Positions 15,046 through 25,101 are shown, numbered from the stretch's first letter. The stretch is 64,000 bases of DNA from Sediminicola sp040566555 (GCF_040566555.1 NZ_JBEWYP010000003.1:124001-188000), one strand, 5' to 3'. Notes: generated by a model from the letters alone, not told the origin. Program-made: numbers and translations.

Positions 15046-17235
15046 CTAATTCTTAATCCCAAAAGCGATAATTTTATTTCCCTTTTCTGTTCCTAATTTT
15101 TCCCCTCCACAGGCAATCACAATGTATTGTTTGCCATTTACCATATACGTACTTGGCGTGGCGAATGCTGGTGCAGGAAGCTTGTACTCCCAAAGTAGGG
15201 TGCCGTTTTTTTTATCAAAAGCCCTAAAATAGCCATCTTTGGTAGCTGCAATGAAAAGCAGTCCGTTTTTTGTTAGTAAGGGCCCACCGTAATTTTCTGT
15301 TCCAGTTGTCGGGTGTCCTGCGGCCTTTAAGCTTTCTGTTTCCCCCAAGGGAATGGACCATTTATAATCGCCCGTATTTAAATCAATGGCATGTAGGGTC
15401 CCCCATGGTGGAGAAATCGCTGGTAAATTATTGCTGTCCATGAATTTGAAATACCCTGTATGCTCATAGGACAAGGGCCCATTTGATTTTGGTTTGTTTT
15501 CTGATTTTGCAACAATTTCTGTCTTGTCCTCTTTCACTTCAAATAAAAAGTCCAGCAACATGGTTTTCTCCTCTTTGGATATTTGTGGAAATCCGGGCAT
15601 CATCCCTTTTCCTTTGTCTATGATATTGAGTACCTCAGGCTTGGCGTACTTCGAATTTAAATTTTTCAATGATGGAAATCCGCTTGCAGGAATCCCTGTC
15701 ATATCTAGTTTATGACAGGTAGCACAATACTGGCTATAGATGGAAGCACCAAGGGGTAGACTGTCGTCAATGACGTTCGATTTTTCTTTAAGTTGCAGGA
15801 TCCAAGCCATTTCATTGGCATTCACATATAAAATCCCTTCTTGCGGGTCGGCCCCAGCGCCGCCCCATTCTGCTCCCCCATCATAACCTGGGAGCAATAA
15901 AACGGGTGCTAGGCCTGGAGGGGCATATTGCCTTCTGTCCATCTTCCTGAAACGCTCTAGGAGCTCCTCCCGGTTCTGTGCGTATGGACTAATATCATTT
16001 TCTGTAAAAACATTGGATTGCCTTGCGAAGGGTTTGGGTTTGGTAGGAATTGGTTGGGTGGGCCAGGCCTCCTCTCCGGGAATACTAGAAGGGGGTACCT
16101 CCACTTCTTCAATATCGAATAGGGGTTCCCCAGTTCGCCTATCAAAAACGAAAACATAGCCCTGTTTTGTAATCTGGGCCACTGCCGGTATTTTAACCCC
16201 GTTATGTACCACTTCAATAAGGTTGGGCGGTGCCGGAAGGTCCCTATCCCATAGATCGTGATGGGTAAATTGAAAATACCATTTTAGTGTTCCTGTTGTG
16301 GCATCCATCGCTAAAAGGCAATTTGCATAGAGATTACTTCCCCTTCTAGCACCGCCATAAAAGTCGGGGGCGACAGAACCAGTAGGCACGTAAACTATTC
16401 CTAGGGCTTCATCTAAAGCCATACCGGCCCAATTGTTTGCCCCGCCTATGCCATCACTTTTATAGGCATCTTTGTCTTTCCAAGAATCGTAACCCGTTTC
16501 TCCGGGGTGTGGAATGGTATGAAAGCGCCAGACCAATTCTCCACTGTTGCAGTCAATTGCCACCAAATTGCCAGGGGCAGAACTCTCATTTTCCGCAACC
16601 CTAACAGGCATTATAATCAGATTTTTATAAATGGTACCTGGCGTTGTGGAGGTGACAAACTTATCAGAGGCGTTTTCTGGCAGGGCAATGTGGAGATCTA
16701 TTCTACCTTCTTTACCAAAACTATTGATAGGTTTTCCTGTTTTCGCATTCAAGGCATAAAGAAAAGGGCCGGTTACGAAAAATATACGACCCTCATTGCC
16801 GTCATCATAGAAACTAACCCCTCTATTTGCCGAATGGCCAGAATTTTCATCATCCTCAAAACGCCAAACCTCTTTCCCTGTTGCGGCATGCAGGGCAATA
16901 GTTTTTTGGTCGGCTGTTACCCCATATAACAGCGTGTCGATAATAATAGGATTCATCTGCATTTGGCCCATATCTGGAGCATCATAGGACCATAGCACTG
17001 TTAGGCGATCAAGATTAGTTTTGTCTATTTGGTCAAGCGTTGAAAAATGATTTCTATCCGGCCCTCCTAAATAGTGTCTCCATTGGTCGTAATCGAGGCG
17101 TGCTTCCGAAGTCTCATTACTATTGAAACAAGAAGAAAGCAAGAAGGCAATTGCCAATAGTCCCATATGGATACTTGAAGTAATGATTTTTGAATTTCTG
17201 GGATTTTCAAAATAGGACTTGGCGTGCGACTTCAT
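15046..17235 (-). CDS. PQQ-dependent dehydrogenase lipoprotein with cytochrome c motif
   Basis: The 729-aa protein has a lipoprotein signal with lipobox LLSSC (Cys36), then an eight-bladed quinoprotein propeller. Tryptophan-docking repeats such as TGKEVWRF, SGELVWRF, TGTLKWYF, TGDYKWSI and NGTLLWEY recur. A CATCH haem-binding motif (Cys504-Cys507-His508) sits in an insertion at about 490-570, splitting the last blades. It resembles membrane quinoprotein glucose/alcohol dehydrogenases that oxidise sugars or alcohols in the periplasm and pass electrons to quinone or cytochrome. No pqq synthesis genes are in the window. The substrate is unknown. Confidence 0.88.
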   Translation of the reverse strand: MKSHAKSYFENPRNSKIITSSIHMGLLAIAFLLSSCFNSNETSEARLDYDQWRHYLGGPDRNHFSTLDQIDKTNLDRLTVLWSYDAPDMGQMQMNPIIIDTLLYGVTADQKTIALHAATGKEVWRFEDDENSGHSANRGVSFYDDGNEGRIFFVTGPFLYALNAKTGKPINSFGKEGRIDLHIALPENASDKFVTSTTPGTIYKNLIIMPVRVAENESSAPGNLVAIDCNSGELVWRFHTIPHPGETGYDSWKDKDAYKSDGIGGANNWAGMALDEALGIVYVPTGSVAPDFYGGARRGSNLYANCLLAMDATTGTLKWYFQFTHHDLWDRDLPAPPNLIEVVHNGVKIPAVAQITKQGYVFVFDRRTGEPLFDIEEVEVPPSSIPGEEAWPTQPIPTKPKPFARQSNVFTENDISPYAQNREELLERFRKMDRRQYAPPGLAPVLLLPGYDGGAEWGGAGADPQEGILYVNANEMAWILQLKEKSNVIDDSLPLGASIYSQYCATCHKLDMTGIPASGFPSLKNLNSKYAKPEVLNIIDKGKGMMPGFPQISKEEKTMLLDFLFEVKEDKTEIVAKSENKPKSNGPLSYEHTGYFKFMDSNNLPAISPPWGTLHAIDLNTGDYKWSIPLGETESLKAAGHPTTGTENYGGPLLTKNGLLFIAATKDGYFRAFDKKNGTLLWEYKLPAPAFATPSTYMVNGKQYIVIACGGEKLGTEKGNKIIAFGIKN

Positions 17236-17466
17236 GCTATTTAGTGGTATTGGAGGTTGGATTTAAATTTGTAGACCAGAATTGATTCTAAATAAATATA
17301 AAACATATTGCAGGAATTCTATTGAATCTTTTGTTCAAGCATTCTCTTTTTAATCAAAAAAGAAAGTTTTCTGTCCTCCTTAAGGGTCTTTTAAAAATGG
17401 TTATATTTAACATAATCAAATACTTAGAAATCTATTTTATTTTAATTCATACAAATATCCATACTT

Positions 17467-17715
17467 ATGACTCGTTTAAAAGAACTTAAATTCTTCACCT
17501 TGGCCATGTTGTTATGTAGTTTTTTAGCTGCCAGCTCACTTACATCCTGCCGCGAACAAAAAGAAAAGGAAAAAACGGAAGAGCAGGAAATTCATTCAGA
17601 ATCAGATGAACACCCTGAAGGCGAAGAACATCCCGCCAAAGAAGGGGAAGAACATCCTGAAGGCCAGGAACACCCTGAAGGACAGGAACACCCTACTGAC
17701 TCCGTATCAGGATAG
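17467..17715 (+). CDS. His-rich lipoprotein with EHP repeats
   Basis: The 82-aa protein has a lipoprotein signal ending in LTSC (Cys28). The mature part is low-complexity and very acidic, with five EHP units (DEHPEGE, EEHPAKEGE, EEHPEGQ, EHPEGQ, EHPTD) at about 46-77. Regularly spaced His flanked by Glu suggests divalent-metal binding at the cell surface, though this is inferred from composition. It faces the transglutaminase gene tail to tail with only 2 nt between stops. The repeats invite slippage, so copy number may vary among strains. Confidence 0.75.
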   Translation: MTRLKELKFFTLAMLLCSFLAASSLTSCREQKEKEKTEEQEIHSESDEHPEGEEHPAKEGEEHPEGQEHPEGQEHPTDSVSG

Positions 17716-17717
17716 TA

Positions 17718-19088
17718 TTACAGAGAATCTGAGGTCAGAGGTGCCGTCTTCCTGCGAAATGAAAAAAATGTTTTCGGGTATGCCGGCTCCTTGCCTATTT
17801 CCATAACCGGATAGGCAAGAAAGTTGATGGGCCCTGAATGGGGACCGGGGTCGAGCTGAAGGTCGCGCCCTCGCGTGAATTCAATCCTATTGGCCGGATG
17901 CCGCCCAAAATAGTAGGTGGCCAAGGCAGTGTACTTATTTGCTTCACTTATATCTACGGGCCACCATTTACCCTCGGCATAAAATTCTGCCCAACAGTGA
18001 TAGCCGTCTATGCCCCCTTCGTCGCGATCTGAAGGGATAGAAGCCCCTACGGCAAACCGTGAAGGTATTCCAGCAGACCTGGCCAGCGAAATAAACAAGG
18101 AATGGAATTCGGTACAGTTTCCGGTTAGGGCACTGCAGGCATAGACAGCATCTCCCGTTCCATATTTCCCCGCTTTGATATAGCGCATATTGTCAATTAT
18201 ATAGTCATATAAGGCTCTTGCCTGCATAATGGTGCCTTCCTTGCGTTTGTCCCCAATAATAGAATCTGATAGAACTTCAAATCGGTCACCAATGGGTAAC
18301 AAAATATTGGCATCCAGATATGGCGATGGGTCAGCAGCTTCCGTATATGGTTTTTTTTCCTGCCGTTTCACATCATAGACAAGGTCCACCTTCTTCCCGC
18401 TATGTTCTGGAGATAGTTCCATATATAAAATGGAATTGCCATATTTCTTTTCTTTTATTATCCGATGCGCAACGGGAGCATCTATAGATTGTAGTTCAAC
18501 AGTTTGAAAGCGATCTGTTTGAGGAAGGGGAAGCCACATTTTTGCAGGTGCAGCCATTTCTGGCAAGGTAACCTCGTAACGAAATTCGAAAGCGTCCTCC
18601 CCTTCTACGACCCCTAGTAAATCTGTGGAGGCATTTTGGACAGGCATTCTGTACCACGTTTTGTTCTTCCGCTGTTTCCAGGTATAGAAGGGTTTCCCAT
18701 TGAGTTTGTGTAGGGTGGTTTCAGTAACGGTCATGCTGCCCGGATCGCCTTCCAAGAAAAAATCCACATCATATACATCCCCACTTACATCTGCTAGATC
18801 CACACAGGCAAAATGACGTTGTGGCCCTAAATTGGAAAGGTATTCTGTATGTACCCGCACCAGCTGTAATTGCAGTTCTTTATCTTCCGTGTCGATTAAG
18901 AAATACCCGCCACCCTCTTCTACCTTTTTGGCAATATTGGTTTTGATGCCTGCTTCTATATCGCTGGTAACCACGTTGGGAACCTTCCTTTCAGTATGTT
19001 GTTTTTCTTCTTTCTGTTGTTTGGGGTTCAAATTGCAGGCCATTAACGTGGTCAGAACACCTACAAGAATAAGTATCGAATTTTTCAT
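17718..19088 (-). CDS. Transglutaminase-like lipoprotein
   Basis: I place the start at ATG 19088, because it opens a lipoprotein signal (MKNSILILVGVLTTLMAC). The frame extends to 19217 with 43 more residues, including another hydrophobic stretch, which looks spurious. The 456-aa protein has a DUF-like beta-rich N-terminal half and a C-terminal transglutaminase-core domain with triad Cys325 (TGNCTEFHSLF), His364 (GYHCWAEF) and Asp379 (WWPVDIS). Bacterial members are cysteine proteases or amide-forming enzymes at the envelope. It is followed by the EHP lipoprotein gene in opposite orientation. Confidence 0.83.
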   Translation of the reverse strand: MKNSILILVGVLTTLMACNLNPKQQKEEKQHTERKVPNVVTSDIEAGIKTNIAKKVEEGGGYFLIDTEDKELQLQLVRVHTEYLSNLGPQRHFACVDLADVSGDVYDVDFFLEGDPGSMTVTETTLHKLNGKPFYTWKQRKNKTWYRMPVQNASTDLLGVVEGEDAFEFRYEVTLPEMAAPAKMWLPLPQTDRFQTVELQSIDAPVAHRIIKEKKYGNSILYMELSPEHSGKKVDLVYDVKRQEKKPYTEAADPSPYLDANILLPIGDRFEVLSDSIIGDKRKEGTIMQARALYDYIIDNMRYIKAGKYGTGDAVYACSALTGNCTEFHSLFISLARSAGIPSRFAVGASIPSDRDEGGIDGYHCWAEFYAEGKWWPVDISEANKYTALATYYFGRHPANRIEFTRGRDLQLDPGPHSGPINFLAYPVMEIGKEPAYPKTFFSFRRKTAPLTSDSL

Positions 19089-19432
19089 TCTATGATATGA
19101 TTTCTCTAGTTCTGAATTTACGATATTTTCTGCAATCTTAAAATAAGGTAATCCTGGTAAGAGGACAATGGCCAATAGGATCAATGGAATTTTAGAAGTA
19201 AAGATTTTCGAAACCATAAAACACTCATAATTCTTAGCAGTGTTAATTATCCTTCTTTAAAGTATTGGAGTTGGATTTTAGATCTTGTAACATGTTCAAA
19301 TTCTATGAATTATTATAGAACAATGCAACCTATATTGACCATTCATACAGTTTATACAATGATTTTCTACAATTTAGTCCAAATTGGTTTTTTGAGAGAA
19401 TTAATTCTTAAATTGTTATTCAAAAGCATTTT

Positions 19433-22081
19433 ATGTATGTCCTTGCTTCGATTCTAATTCAATTTTTATTAGTCTCCATTTGCATTCTTGTATTTTTTAA
19501 TCTGAGGGAAAAACTAGGCTTAGCACCGGTTTACATTCTACTCGGATGTCTTCAATATTTCCAAGTCAACTTGGAAAACCTGAGCAGCTTTAAATTTTTG
19601 GGGGAATACCCAATGTATCCAGCTTCTGTGGTGTTATTCAGCGCGCTTTTATTTGCTGTTTTACTGATCTATATCAAGGAAGGTGTAGTGAGCGCTAGAA
19701 CCCTTATTATAGGTATTCTAATTTCAAACCTTTTTTTAACCGTATTGTTTGAAATTATTTCTGCCCAAGATTATTTTGTAAGAAATCAATTCGATGATAT
19801 TGATTTAAACTCCAATGTGCTATTCAACATTAATTACAAATACTTCATTATTGGCACTATTATTTTATTTGTTGATTTCATCTTATTAGTGAGCATTTAT
19901 CAGTTTTTAGTTAGTAAAATTAAAAAACCGTTTTTCTTTTTTGTCCTCTTTTTATCGCTTTGGACGGTTTTGATGTTTGATGCCTTGGCTTTTAATACAG
20001 CCCTTTTTTATGGCACTTCAAATTATGCACCCTCCCTTATAGGACATATTATCGGAAAATCTTTTTCAGCACTTTTATTTTCCATCATTCTTTACATCTA
20101 TTTGACTCACATTGATAAAGAGGTGGTATCCACTTCATTTATTGCCGATCAAAAACGGGATATTTTTTCCATCTTCACCTTTAGAAAAAAATATTTGGAT
20201 CTTAAAATCGAAAAAGAGAATACCGAAAAAGAATTAAACGAACGCTTTGAGACCACTTTATTAAAAATTTCTGATGGAGTGGTATCCCTAGATAAGAATT
20301 GGTGCTATACCTATGTGAATAAAAATGCTGGGCAGTTTTTAAACAGGGAACCAAATAGTTTAATAGGGAAGCATATATGGACAGAATTTCCTGAAGGGGT
20401 AGGACTCCCTTTTTATGATGCGTATCACGTTGCTGAAAAAACACAGCAAACCCAATATTTCGAAGAATATTATGAACCTTATAATAAATGGTTCGAAAAT
20501 AGAATTTACCCTAGTACAGAAGGTCTAACCATTTACTTTTCAGATATTACCGAACAGAAGAAAGCGCAACAAGCCTTATTGGAAAGTGAGGCCTTTAACA
20601 AAGGTATCTTATCATCTTTGAGCGCGCATATTGCTGTAATAGATAAAACTGGTGAAATTTTAGCAGTAAATAAAGCCTGGGACAATTTTTCGCTTGAAAA
20701 TGGAGAATTTAATTTGGCCCGTACTTCCGTTGGAAGCAATTATTTAAAGGAATGTGAGAATGCAATTTCTAGAGGAGATGCCTTATCACAAAAAGTCTTA
20801 GAAGGGCTATTGTCCGTTCTACATAAAAAACAATCCAGTTTTAAAATGGAGTATCCATGCCATTCTCCTGGAGAAGAACGCTGGTTTACCCTACAAATAG
20901 TTCCTTTTGGTAATGCATCGGACAAATTGGTAATATCACATACCAACGTAACCCAACTTAAGACTACAGAAAAGAAACTTGAAGATTCCAATGCAAAATT
21001 AAAAGAAGCACAGCGGTTGGCGAAAATAGGGAACTGGGAATTTAACCCGAAGACCAAAGATGTATTTTTTTCTGATGAGATGTACAATATTTTGGAAATA
21101 AACAAGGAATCCCAAGACGACTTATTTGAGCTATATAGGTCTAAATGCCAGCCCGAAGACTTCGATAAATTTAATGAACTTGTAAATAATGCTGTATATA
21201 AGGAAGAAGGCTATGAAATTGGTTATTACGTAAAAGGCAATGATGGTACCCTTAAGTATATAAACGAGATTTGTGAAGTTGTAAAGAGTGAAAATGGAAA
21301 GGATTTAATATTAAAAGGGACGATACAGGACGTTACAAAAGAGAAATTGATCAATGATGAACTTTCCCGAAAAAATGAGGAGCTACAAAAAGCAAATATA
21401 GAATTGGACCGATTTGTTTATAGTGCATCCCATGATTTAAGAGCTCCCTTAACTTCTTTAAGAGGATTGATACAAATTATGGAAATGATCCTCAAACCAG
21501 AAGATGAGGAACTAAAAGAGCCTTTATGCTTGATGTCCACTACAATTGATAAAATGGATGTATTTATCAGAAGTATTTTTGATTACTCCGTAAATTCAAG
21601 AACAGAAGTATCCGCAGAAAATATTAATTTTGAAGAATTAATAGCGTCTGTTTGGGAGAGTTTGAAATATATGAATATCAATTCCAATATTAAATCCACC
21701 ATTAATATCACCCAAGAGGGCGACTTTTATTCAGATAAGAAAAGACTGGAGATTGTCTTGGGAAACCTGGTATCGAATGCCATCAAATATTATGATAAGG
21801 ACAAGGCTGAGCACATTTTAAATATCACTGTAACTGCAGATAAAAAAAATGCCTACATCGTTATAGAAGACAATGGTATTGGTATAGGACAAGAGCATAT
21901 CGATAAGATATTCGAAATGTTCTATCGTGCCACCAAATTATCAACAGGTTCAGGAATGGGAATGTATATTGTGAAAGAAACTATAGATAGGCTAAACGGT
22001 ACCATACAAATTGACTCCGAATTAAATAAAGGAACAACCTTTAGACTTACAATACCGAACTCTAATGACCATTCTGTTTAA
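19433..22081 (+). CDS. Membrane PAS-domain sensor histidine kinase
   Basis: The 882-aa protein has about seven hydrophobic helices in residues 1-225. Three PAS/PAC segments follow (about 272-380, 385-505 and 525-640), joined by a short coiled coil. The transmitter has an H-box SASHDLRAPL (His667), an N-box GNLVSNAIKYYD and G-boxes EDNGIGIG and GSGMGMYIVKE. It should autophosphorylate at His667 in response to a membrane or cytosolic cue. The stop is 2 nt before the receiver gene, its obvious partner. The membrane domain was not matched to a named sensor family. Confidence 0.9.
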   Translation: MYVLASILIQFLLVSICILVFFNLREKLGLAPVYILLGCLQYFQVNLENLSSFKFLGEYPMYPASVVLFSALLFAVLLIYIKEGVVSARTLIIGILISNLFLTVLFEIISAQDYFVRNQFDDIDLNSNVLFNINYKYFIIGTIILFVDFILLVSIYQFLVSKIKKPFFFFVLFLSLWTVLMFDALAFNTALFYGTSNYAPSLIGHIIGKSFSALLFSIILYIYLTHIDKEVVSTSFIADQKRDIFSIFTFRKKYLDLKIEKENTEKELNERFETTLLKISDGVVSLDKNWCYTYVNKNAGQFLNREPNSLIGKHIWTEFPEGVGLPFYDAYHVAEKTQQTQYFEEYYEPYNKWFENRIYPSTEGLTIYFSDITEQKKAQQALLESEAFNKGILSSLSAHIAVIDKTGEILAVNKAWDNFSLENGEFNLARTSVGSNYLKECENAISRGDALSQKVLEGLLSVLHKKQSSFKMEYPCHSPGEERWFTLQIVPFGNASDKLVISHTNVTQLKTTEKKLEDSNAKLKEAQRLAKIGNWEFNPKTKDVFFSDEMYNILEINKESQDDLFELYRSKCQPEDFDKFNELVNNAVYKEEGYEIGYYVKGNDGTLKYINEICEVVKSENGKDLILKGTIQDVTKEKLINDELSRKNEELQKANIELDRFVYSASHDLRAPLTSLRGLIQIMEMILKPEDEELKEPLCLMSTTIDKMDVFIRSIFDYSVNSRTEVSAENINFEELIASVWESLKYMNINSNIKSTINITQEGDFYSDKKRLEIVLGNLVSNAIKYYDKDKAEHILNITVTADKKNAYIVIEDNGIGIGQEHIDKIFEMFYRATKLSTGSGMGMYIVKETIDRLNGTIQIDSELNKGTTFRLTIPNSNDHSV

Positions 22082-22083
22082 CT

Positions 22084-22473
22084 ATGACCGTGAATGAAAT
22101 ATTATTAATTGATGATAATTATATTGATAATTTTATCAATAAAACAATTCTTACCAGAGAAAAAATAGCTGAGACCATAACGGTAAAGCTATCTCCTCTT
22201 GAAGCCTTAGAATACTTGGCAAGCAAAACGGATCGATTTCCAGAACTTATATTTTTGGACATAAAAATGCCACAAATGGATGGCTTTGAATTCTTGAGCG
22301 CATTTGAAAAATTGTCGGAGGAACAAAAAGAAAAATGTAGGATAATAATGCTCAGTTCGTCCCATAATATGGAAGATATTGAAACTGCAAAGAAAAATCC
22401 CTATGTCCTGGAATATCTGATCAAGCCGTTGGACTCTTCAAAACTAAATGCCTTACTGGAGTTAATAGTATAA
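22084..22473 (+). CDS. Single-domain response regulator
   Basis: The 129-aa protein is a CheY-like receiver only. It has the acidic pair LLIDDN (Asp10-Asp11), the phospho-acceptor Asp59 in FLDIKMP, the switch Ser in MLSSSH and Lys114 in YLIKPLD. No output domain is present, so it acts by protein contact or in a phosphorelay. It begins 2 nt after the histidine kinase stop and is co-transcribed with it. Confidence 0.93.
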   Translation: MTVNEILLIDDNYIDNFINKTILTREKIAETITVKLSPLEALEYLASKTDRFPELIFLDIKMPQMDGFEFLSAFEKLSEEQKEKCRIIMLSSSHNMEDIETAKKNPYVLEYLIKPLDSSKLNALLELIV

Positions 22474-22626
22474 AAGAAGTAAGTACTTAGTCCCTATACA
22501 ATTAGGCACACCCCTCCTTTCCAATTCCCGTCTCCATCATCCATACAATACAATATTGATGAAGGCTTTTATGTCTTACCATAGAACAGAGAATCAAAAT
22601 TAAAAGGCAATAAGAATATAAAACAG

Positions 22627-23538
22627 CTATAAATATTTTTGCAGATGTTGCTTAAAGTAAGCAGCACTGTCCGTAATACTCTGTATCGAATTCTCGGCAA
22701 AATTACCGCCTTGTTCCAAATAATAGAATTCCAAAACGTCCGTAGGAATAGTGGATAGTAGTTTGATATAGTCGATGGAACCATTGCCCAATTCAGTATA
22801 GTCCCTGGTTATCTTATCCATATCCTTGATGTGCCACATCACATAGCGGCCAGGTTGATTTGCAATCAGTTCAGCTGGACTCACTTTAGAAGAGTGCACC
22901 ACCCAGTAAAGGTCCATTTGCAACTTCACCAAAGTGGGGTCTGTTTCGCGTAGAATAATGTCATACCCCGTTTCCCCACCGTGATCTGTAAATTCAAAAT
23001 CATGATTGTGATAGGCAAACCCTAGTCCAGCACTGTATACCTGCTCCCCTATCCTATTCAATTTATCAGAAAGTATTTTGAAATTGTCCAGGGTACGATA
23101 GTTAGGGTGCAACCATGGCCAGGTAATATATCGCTTATCGAGGGCCAGGGCCCCTTCAATACATTGATCTGTATACCTCTTAAGTTGATCTATGGGTTGT
23201 TCAAAATAGTCCGAATAATTGTAATGTCCGCTTGAAGCGGTTAGCTGCAGATCATCCAATATGTGTTTAAAATCAGAGGCCTTGTAGCCATAATACGAGC
23301 CTTTCTCCCCATCATACCCATAGAGCTCCAAATCCTCATAACCTAGGCCTGCAACCATTTTTAAACTTCCTATGGGGTCCCTTTTCATGGCATCGCGAAT
23401 GGTAAAGAGCTGTAGGCCTATTTTGTAGCTTCTTTTTTGGGCCATAGAAAATCCTGTAAGGGGTAGCATGGTGGCTGCAGATAGTAAACTAGCTTGTTTT
23501 AGAAAGTTTCTTCGGCTATTGGTATGGATTTCTTGCAT
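22627..23538 (-). CDS. Tat-exported sugar phosphate isomerase/epimerase-like TIM barrel protein
   Basis: The 303-aa protein starts with a twin-arginine signal (SRRNFLK, followed by a hydrophobic stretch and a predicted cut near SMAQ). The rest is an AP_endonuc_2/IolE-type TIM barrel with GLQLFTIRDAM, YEDLELYGY, FAYHNHDFEF and LQMDLYWVV; His and acidic residues in these strands bind the divalent metal in the family. Periplasmic members act on modified sugars or inositols. It is a single gene; the sugar is unknown. Confidence 0.87.
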   Translation of the reverse strand: MQEIHTNSRRNFLKQASLLSAATMLPLTGFSMAQKRSYKIGLQLFTIRDAMKRDPIGSLKMVAGLGYEDLELYGYDGEKGSYYGYKASDFKHILDDLQLTASSGHYNYSDYFEQPIDQLKRYTDQCIEGALALDKRYITWPWLHPNYRTLDNFKILSDKLNRIGEQVYSAGLGFAYHNHDFEFTDHGGETGYDIILRETDPTLVKLQMDLYWVVHSSKVSPAELIANQPGRYVMWHIKDMDKITRDYTELGNGSIDYIKLLSTIPTDVLEFYYLEQGGNFAENSIQSITDSAAYFKQHLQKYL

Positions 23539-23644
23539 TTTTTAAAATTGATTGTACTGAGGTCTAAAATTAAGGAATAAAATGGTTGAGGTAGGTTTAT
23601 TAATTAATGCATTGATCTTGTAGTGCTCAAACGAAGAACAATAG

Positions 23645-24202
23645 TTATTCACTTAGAATGGGCTCCACCTTACCTCGATACCGTATCGTAAATCGTTCTG
23701 TGCTGTTTACGTTAATGTTGCTGGAAAGATTAGGGGACAAGGTGATGAACACCCGAAAGGATTCTGTTCTATTATTTATGTTAAAGCTTATTTCCTTGCT
23801 TCCGGTCTTTTTATCCTCCGTTACTTCATAATTTCTCGGGACACCTTTAAATTGAATGGCATTATCATTGTTGGAATACCCTCCGCCCATTTGTCGCTCT
23901 CCAAAATAGGGAAGATAGGCTGATATGGTATCGCCCTCCATTTTTAAAAAATTGGTGTTCCCTATTAAGCTGATCATATTCCCCGTGCTCCCTATCGGTA
24001 AAAGTCCGGCGTTGGAAATACTGTTCATACTATTGGTCATTAAGGGCATGGCCCAATCTGATTGAATTTGGAAAGATTTTGAGGTTACCAGCTCTTCCAG
24101 TTGCTGTATTTGTGCTTGGGATGAGACTATTTTGGAAGAAGAACCACAACTGATGGTTATTCCTGCAATCAAAACGGCTACATGCTTAAAATTCAGTTTC
24201 AT
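23645..24202 (-). CDS. DUF4251 family lipoprotein
   Basis: The 185-aa protein has a lipoprotein-like signal (lipobox ITISC, Cys19). It then has the DUF4251 pattern: a helix LEELVTSKSFQIQSDWAMP, SLIGNTNFLKMEGDTISAYLPYFGER, GVPRNYEV and a C-terminal strand set. DUF4251 proteins are Bacteroidota envelope proteins with no known function. It is a single gene between the TIM-barrel protein and the BtpA gene. Confidence 0.8.
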   Translation of the reverse strand: MKLNFKHVAVLIAGITISCGSSSKIVSSQAQIQQLEELVTSKSFQIQSDWAMPLMTNSMNSISNAGLLPIGSTGNMISLIGNTNFLKMEGDTISAYLPYFGERQMGGGYSNNDNAIQFKGVPRNYEVTEDKKTGSKEISFNINNRTESFRVFITLSPNLSSNINVNSTERFTIRYRGKVEPILSE

Positions 24203-24300
24203 GATTACCCCTATTTATAGATGGATCATGAAGTTATGGACTTTTTTGAACAATGCGTTTTAAAGTTTTTATAAAATTTAAAGGTACGTTCAAGAGGGAA

Positions 24301-25101
24301 TTATAATTTTTTAACGAGTTTCATGAACTCTGAAACACGATTGTATTCCAATTCATTTTGCCAGTAACCTTCTTTTTTGAAATAGGAACCAACGATCATT
24401 CCATCGCAAATGGGCCAATAATCAACAACATTGTCCTTTGTAATGCCAGAGCCGATAAGGACGGGAGTTTCGAGATCTTCTAAGGAATTTAATTCTTCAA
24501 CCGAAGCCGAAACCCCAGTATGGCTGCCGGTAATTATGATTCCATCACTTAGGAAAAATTGCGCAGCCTTAGCAGTGTCCAATAAAGTGACATCATTGGT
24601 GATAGCATGGGAGCTATGTTTCTTTTTTATATCTGTAAATATTGCTATTTCTTCAGCATTTATATTTTTTCTATACCGCAGCAACTCCCCTGCTTGGGCC
24701 TCAATAAACCCCTCATCTGCCACGTGGGCAAATACAAAACCCTCTGCTCGAATAAAATCGAGTCCAGCTGCCTTGGCGGCTGCTAAGGCTTCCATATTGG
24801 CTCCCGCCAGAATTTGGATGCCCACGGGGAGTTGGGTCTTTTGTTTTATGAGATACCCAACTAAGGTCATTAGGGAACTGATCTCATGACCCACATTTCC
24901 TTTGAGATAGGGCACATCATGCATGTTTTCTATCATGATGGCATCAATCCCTGCCTTCATATATATATCCGCCTCATCTAAGGCTGCCCTTATAATTTCG
25001 GAAGAATTCAAAGAATTTTTTGGAGTTCCAGGTAGAGCCTTAAGATGGATCATGCCTATAACTGGCTTTATTCCATTAAAAACTGAGGTAAATTTATCCA
25101 T
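24301..25101 (-). CDS. BtpA/SgcQ family TIM-barrel protein
   Basis: The 266-aa protein has the BtpA signature: KPVIGMIHLKALPGTP near the N-terminus, GIDAIMIENMHDVPY (about 52-66), PVGIQILAGANMEALAAAKAAGLDFIR (written here as consecutive short strands), ITGSHTG and PVLIGSGITKDNV. BtpA was first described as a photosystem I assembly factor; SgcQ is its relative in a sugar operon. Here it is divergent, 65 nt from psuK, so a role in nucleoside or sugar-phosphate metabolism is more likely. That link is contextual. Confidence 0.86.
   Translation of the reverse strand: MDKFTSVFNGIKPVIGMIHLKALPGTPKNSLNSSEIIRAALDEADIYMKAGIDAIMIENMHDVPYLKGNVGHEISSLMTLVGYLIKQKTQLPVGIQILAGANMEALAAAKAAGLDFIRAEGFVFAHVADEGFIEAQAGELLRYRKNINAEEIAIFTDIKKKHSSHAITNDVTLLDTAKAAQFFLSDGIIITGSHTGVSASVEELNSLEDLETPVLIGSGITKDNVVDYWPICDGMIVGSYFKKEGYWQNELEYNRVSEFMKLVKKL

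Noticed and set aside
17606..17806. 66-codon frame overlapping the EHP lipoprotein
   Set aside because: Out-of-frame reading of the repeat; the in-frame product has a proper lipoprotein signal.
19089..19217. N-terminal extension of the transglutaminase lipoprotein
   Set aside because: The internal ATG at 19088 starts a standard lipoprotein signal; the extension would bury it.
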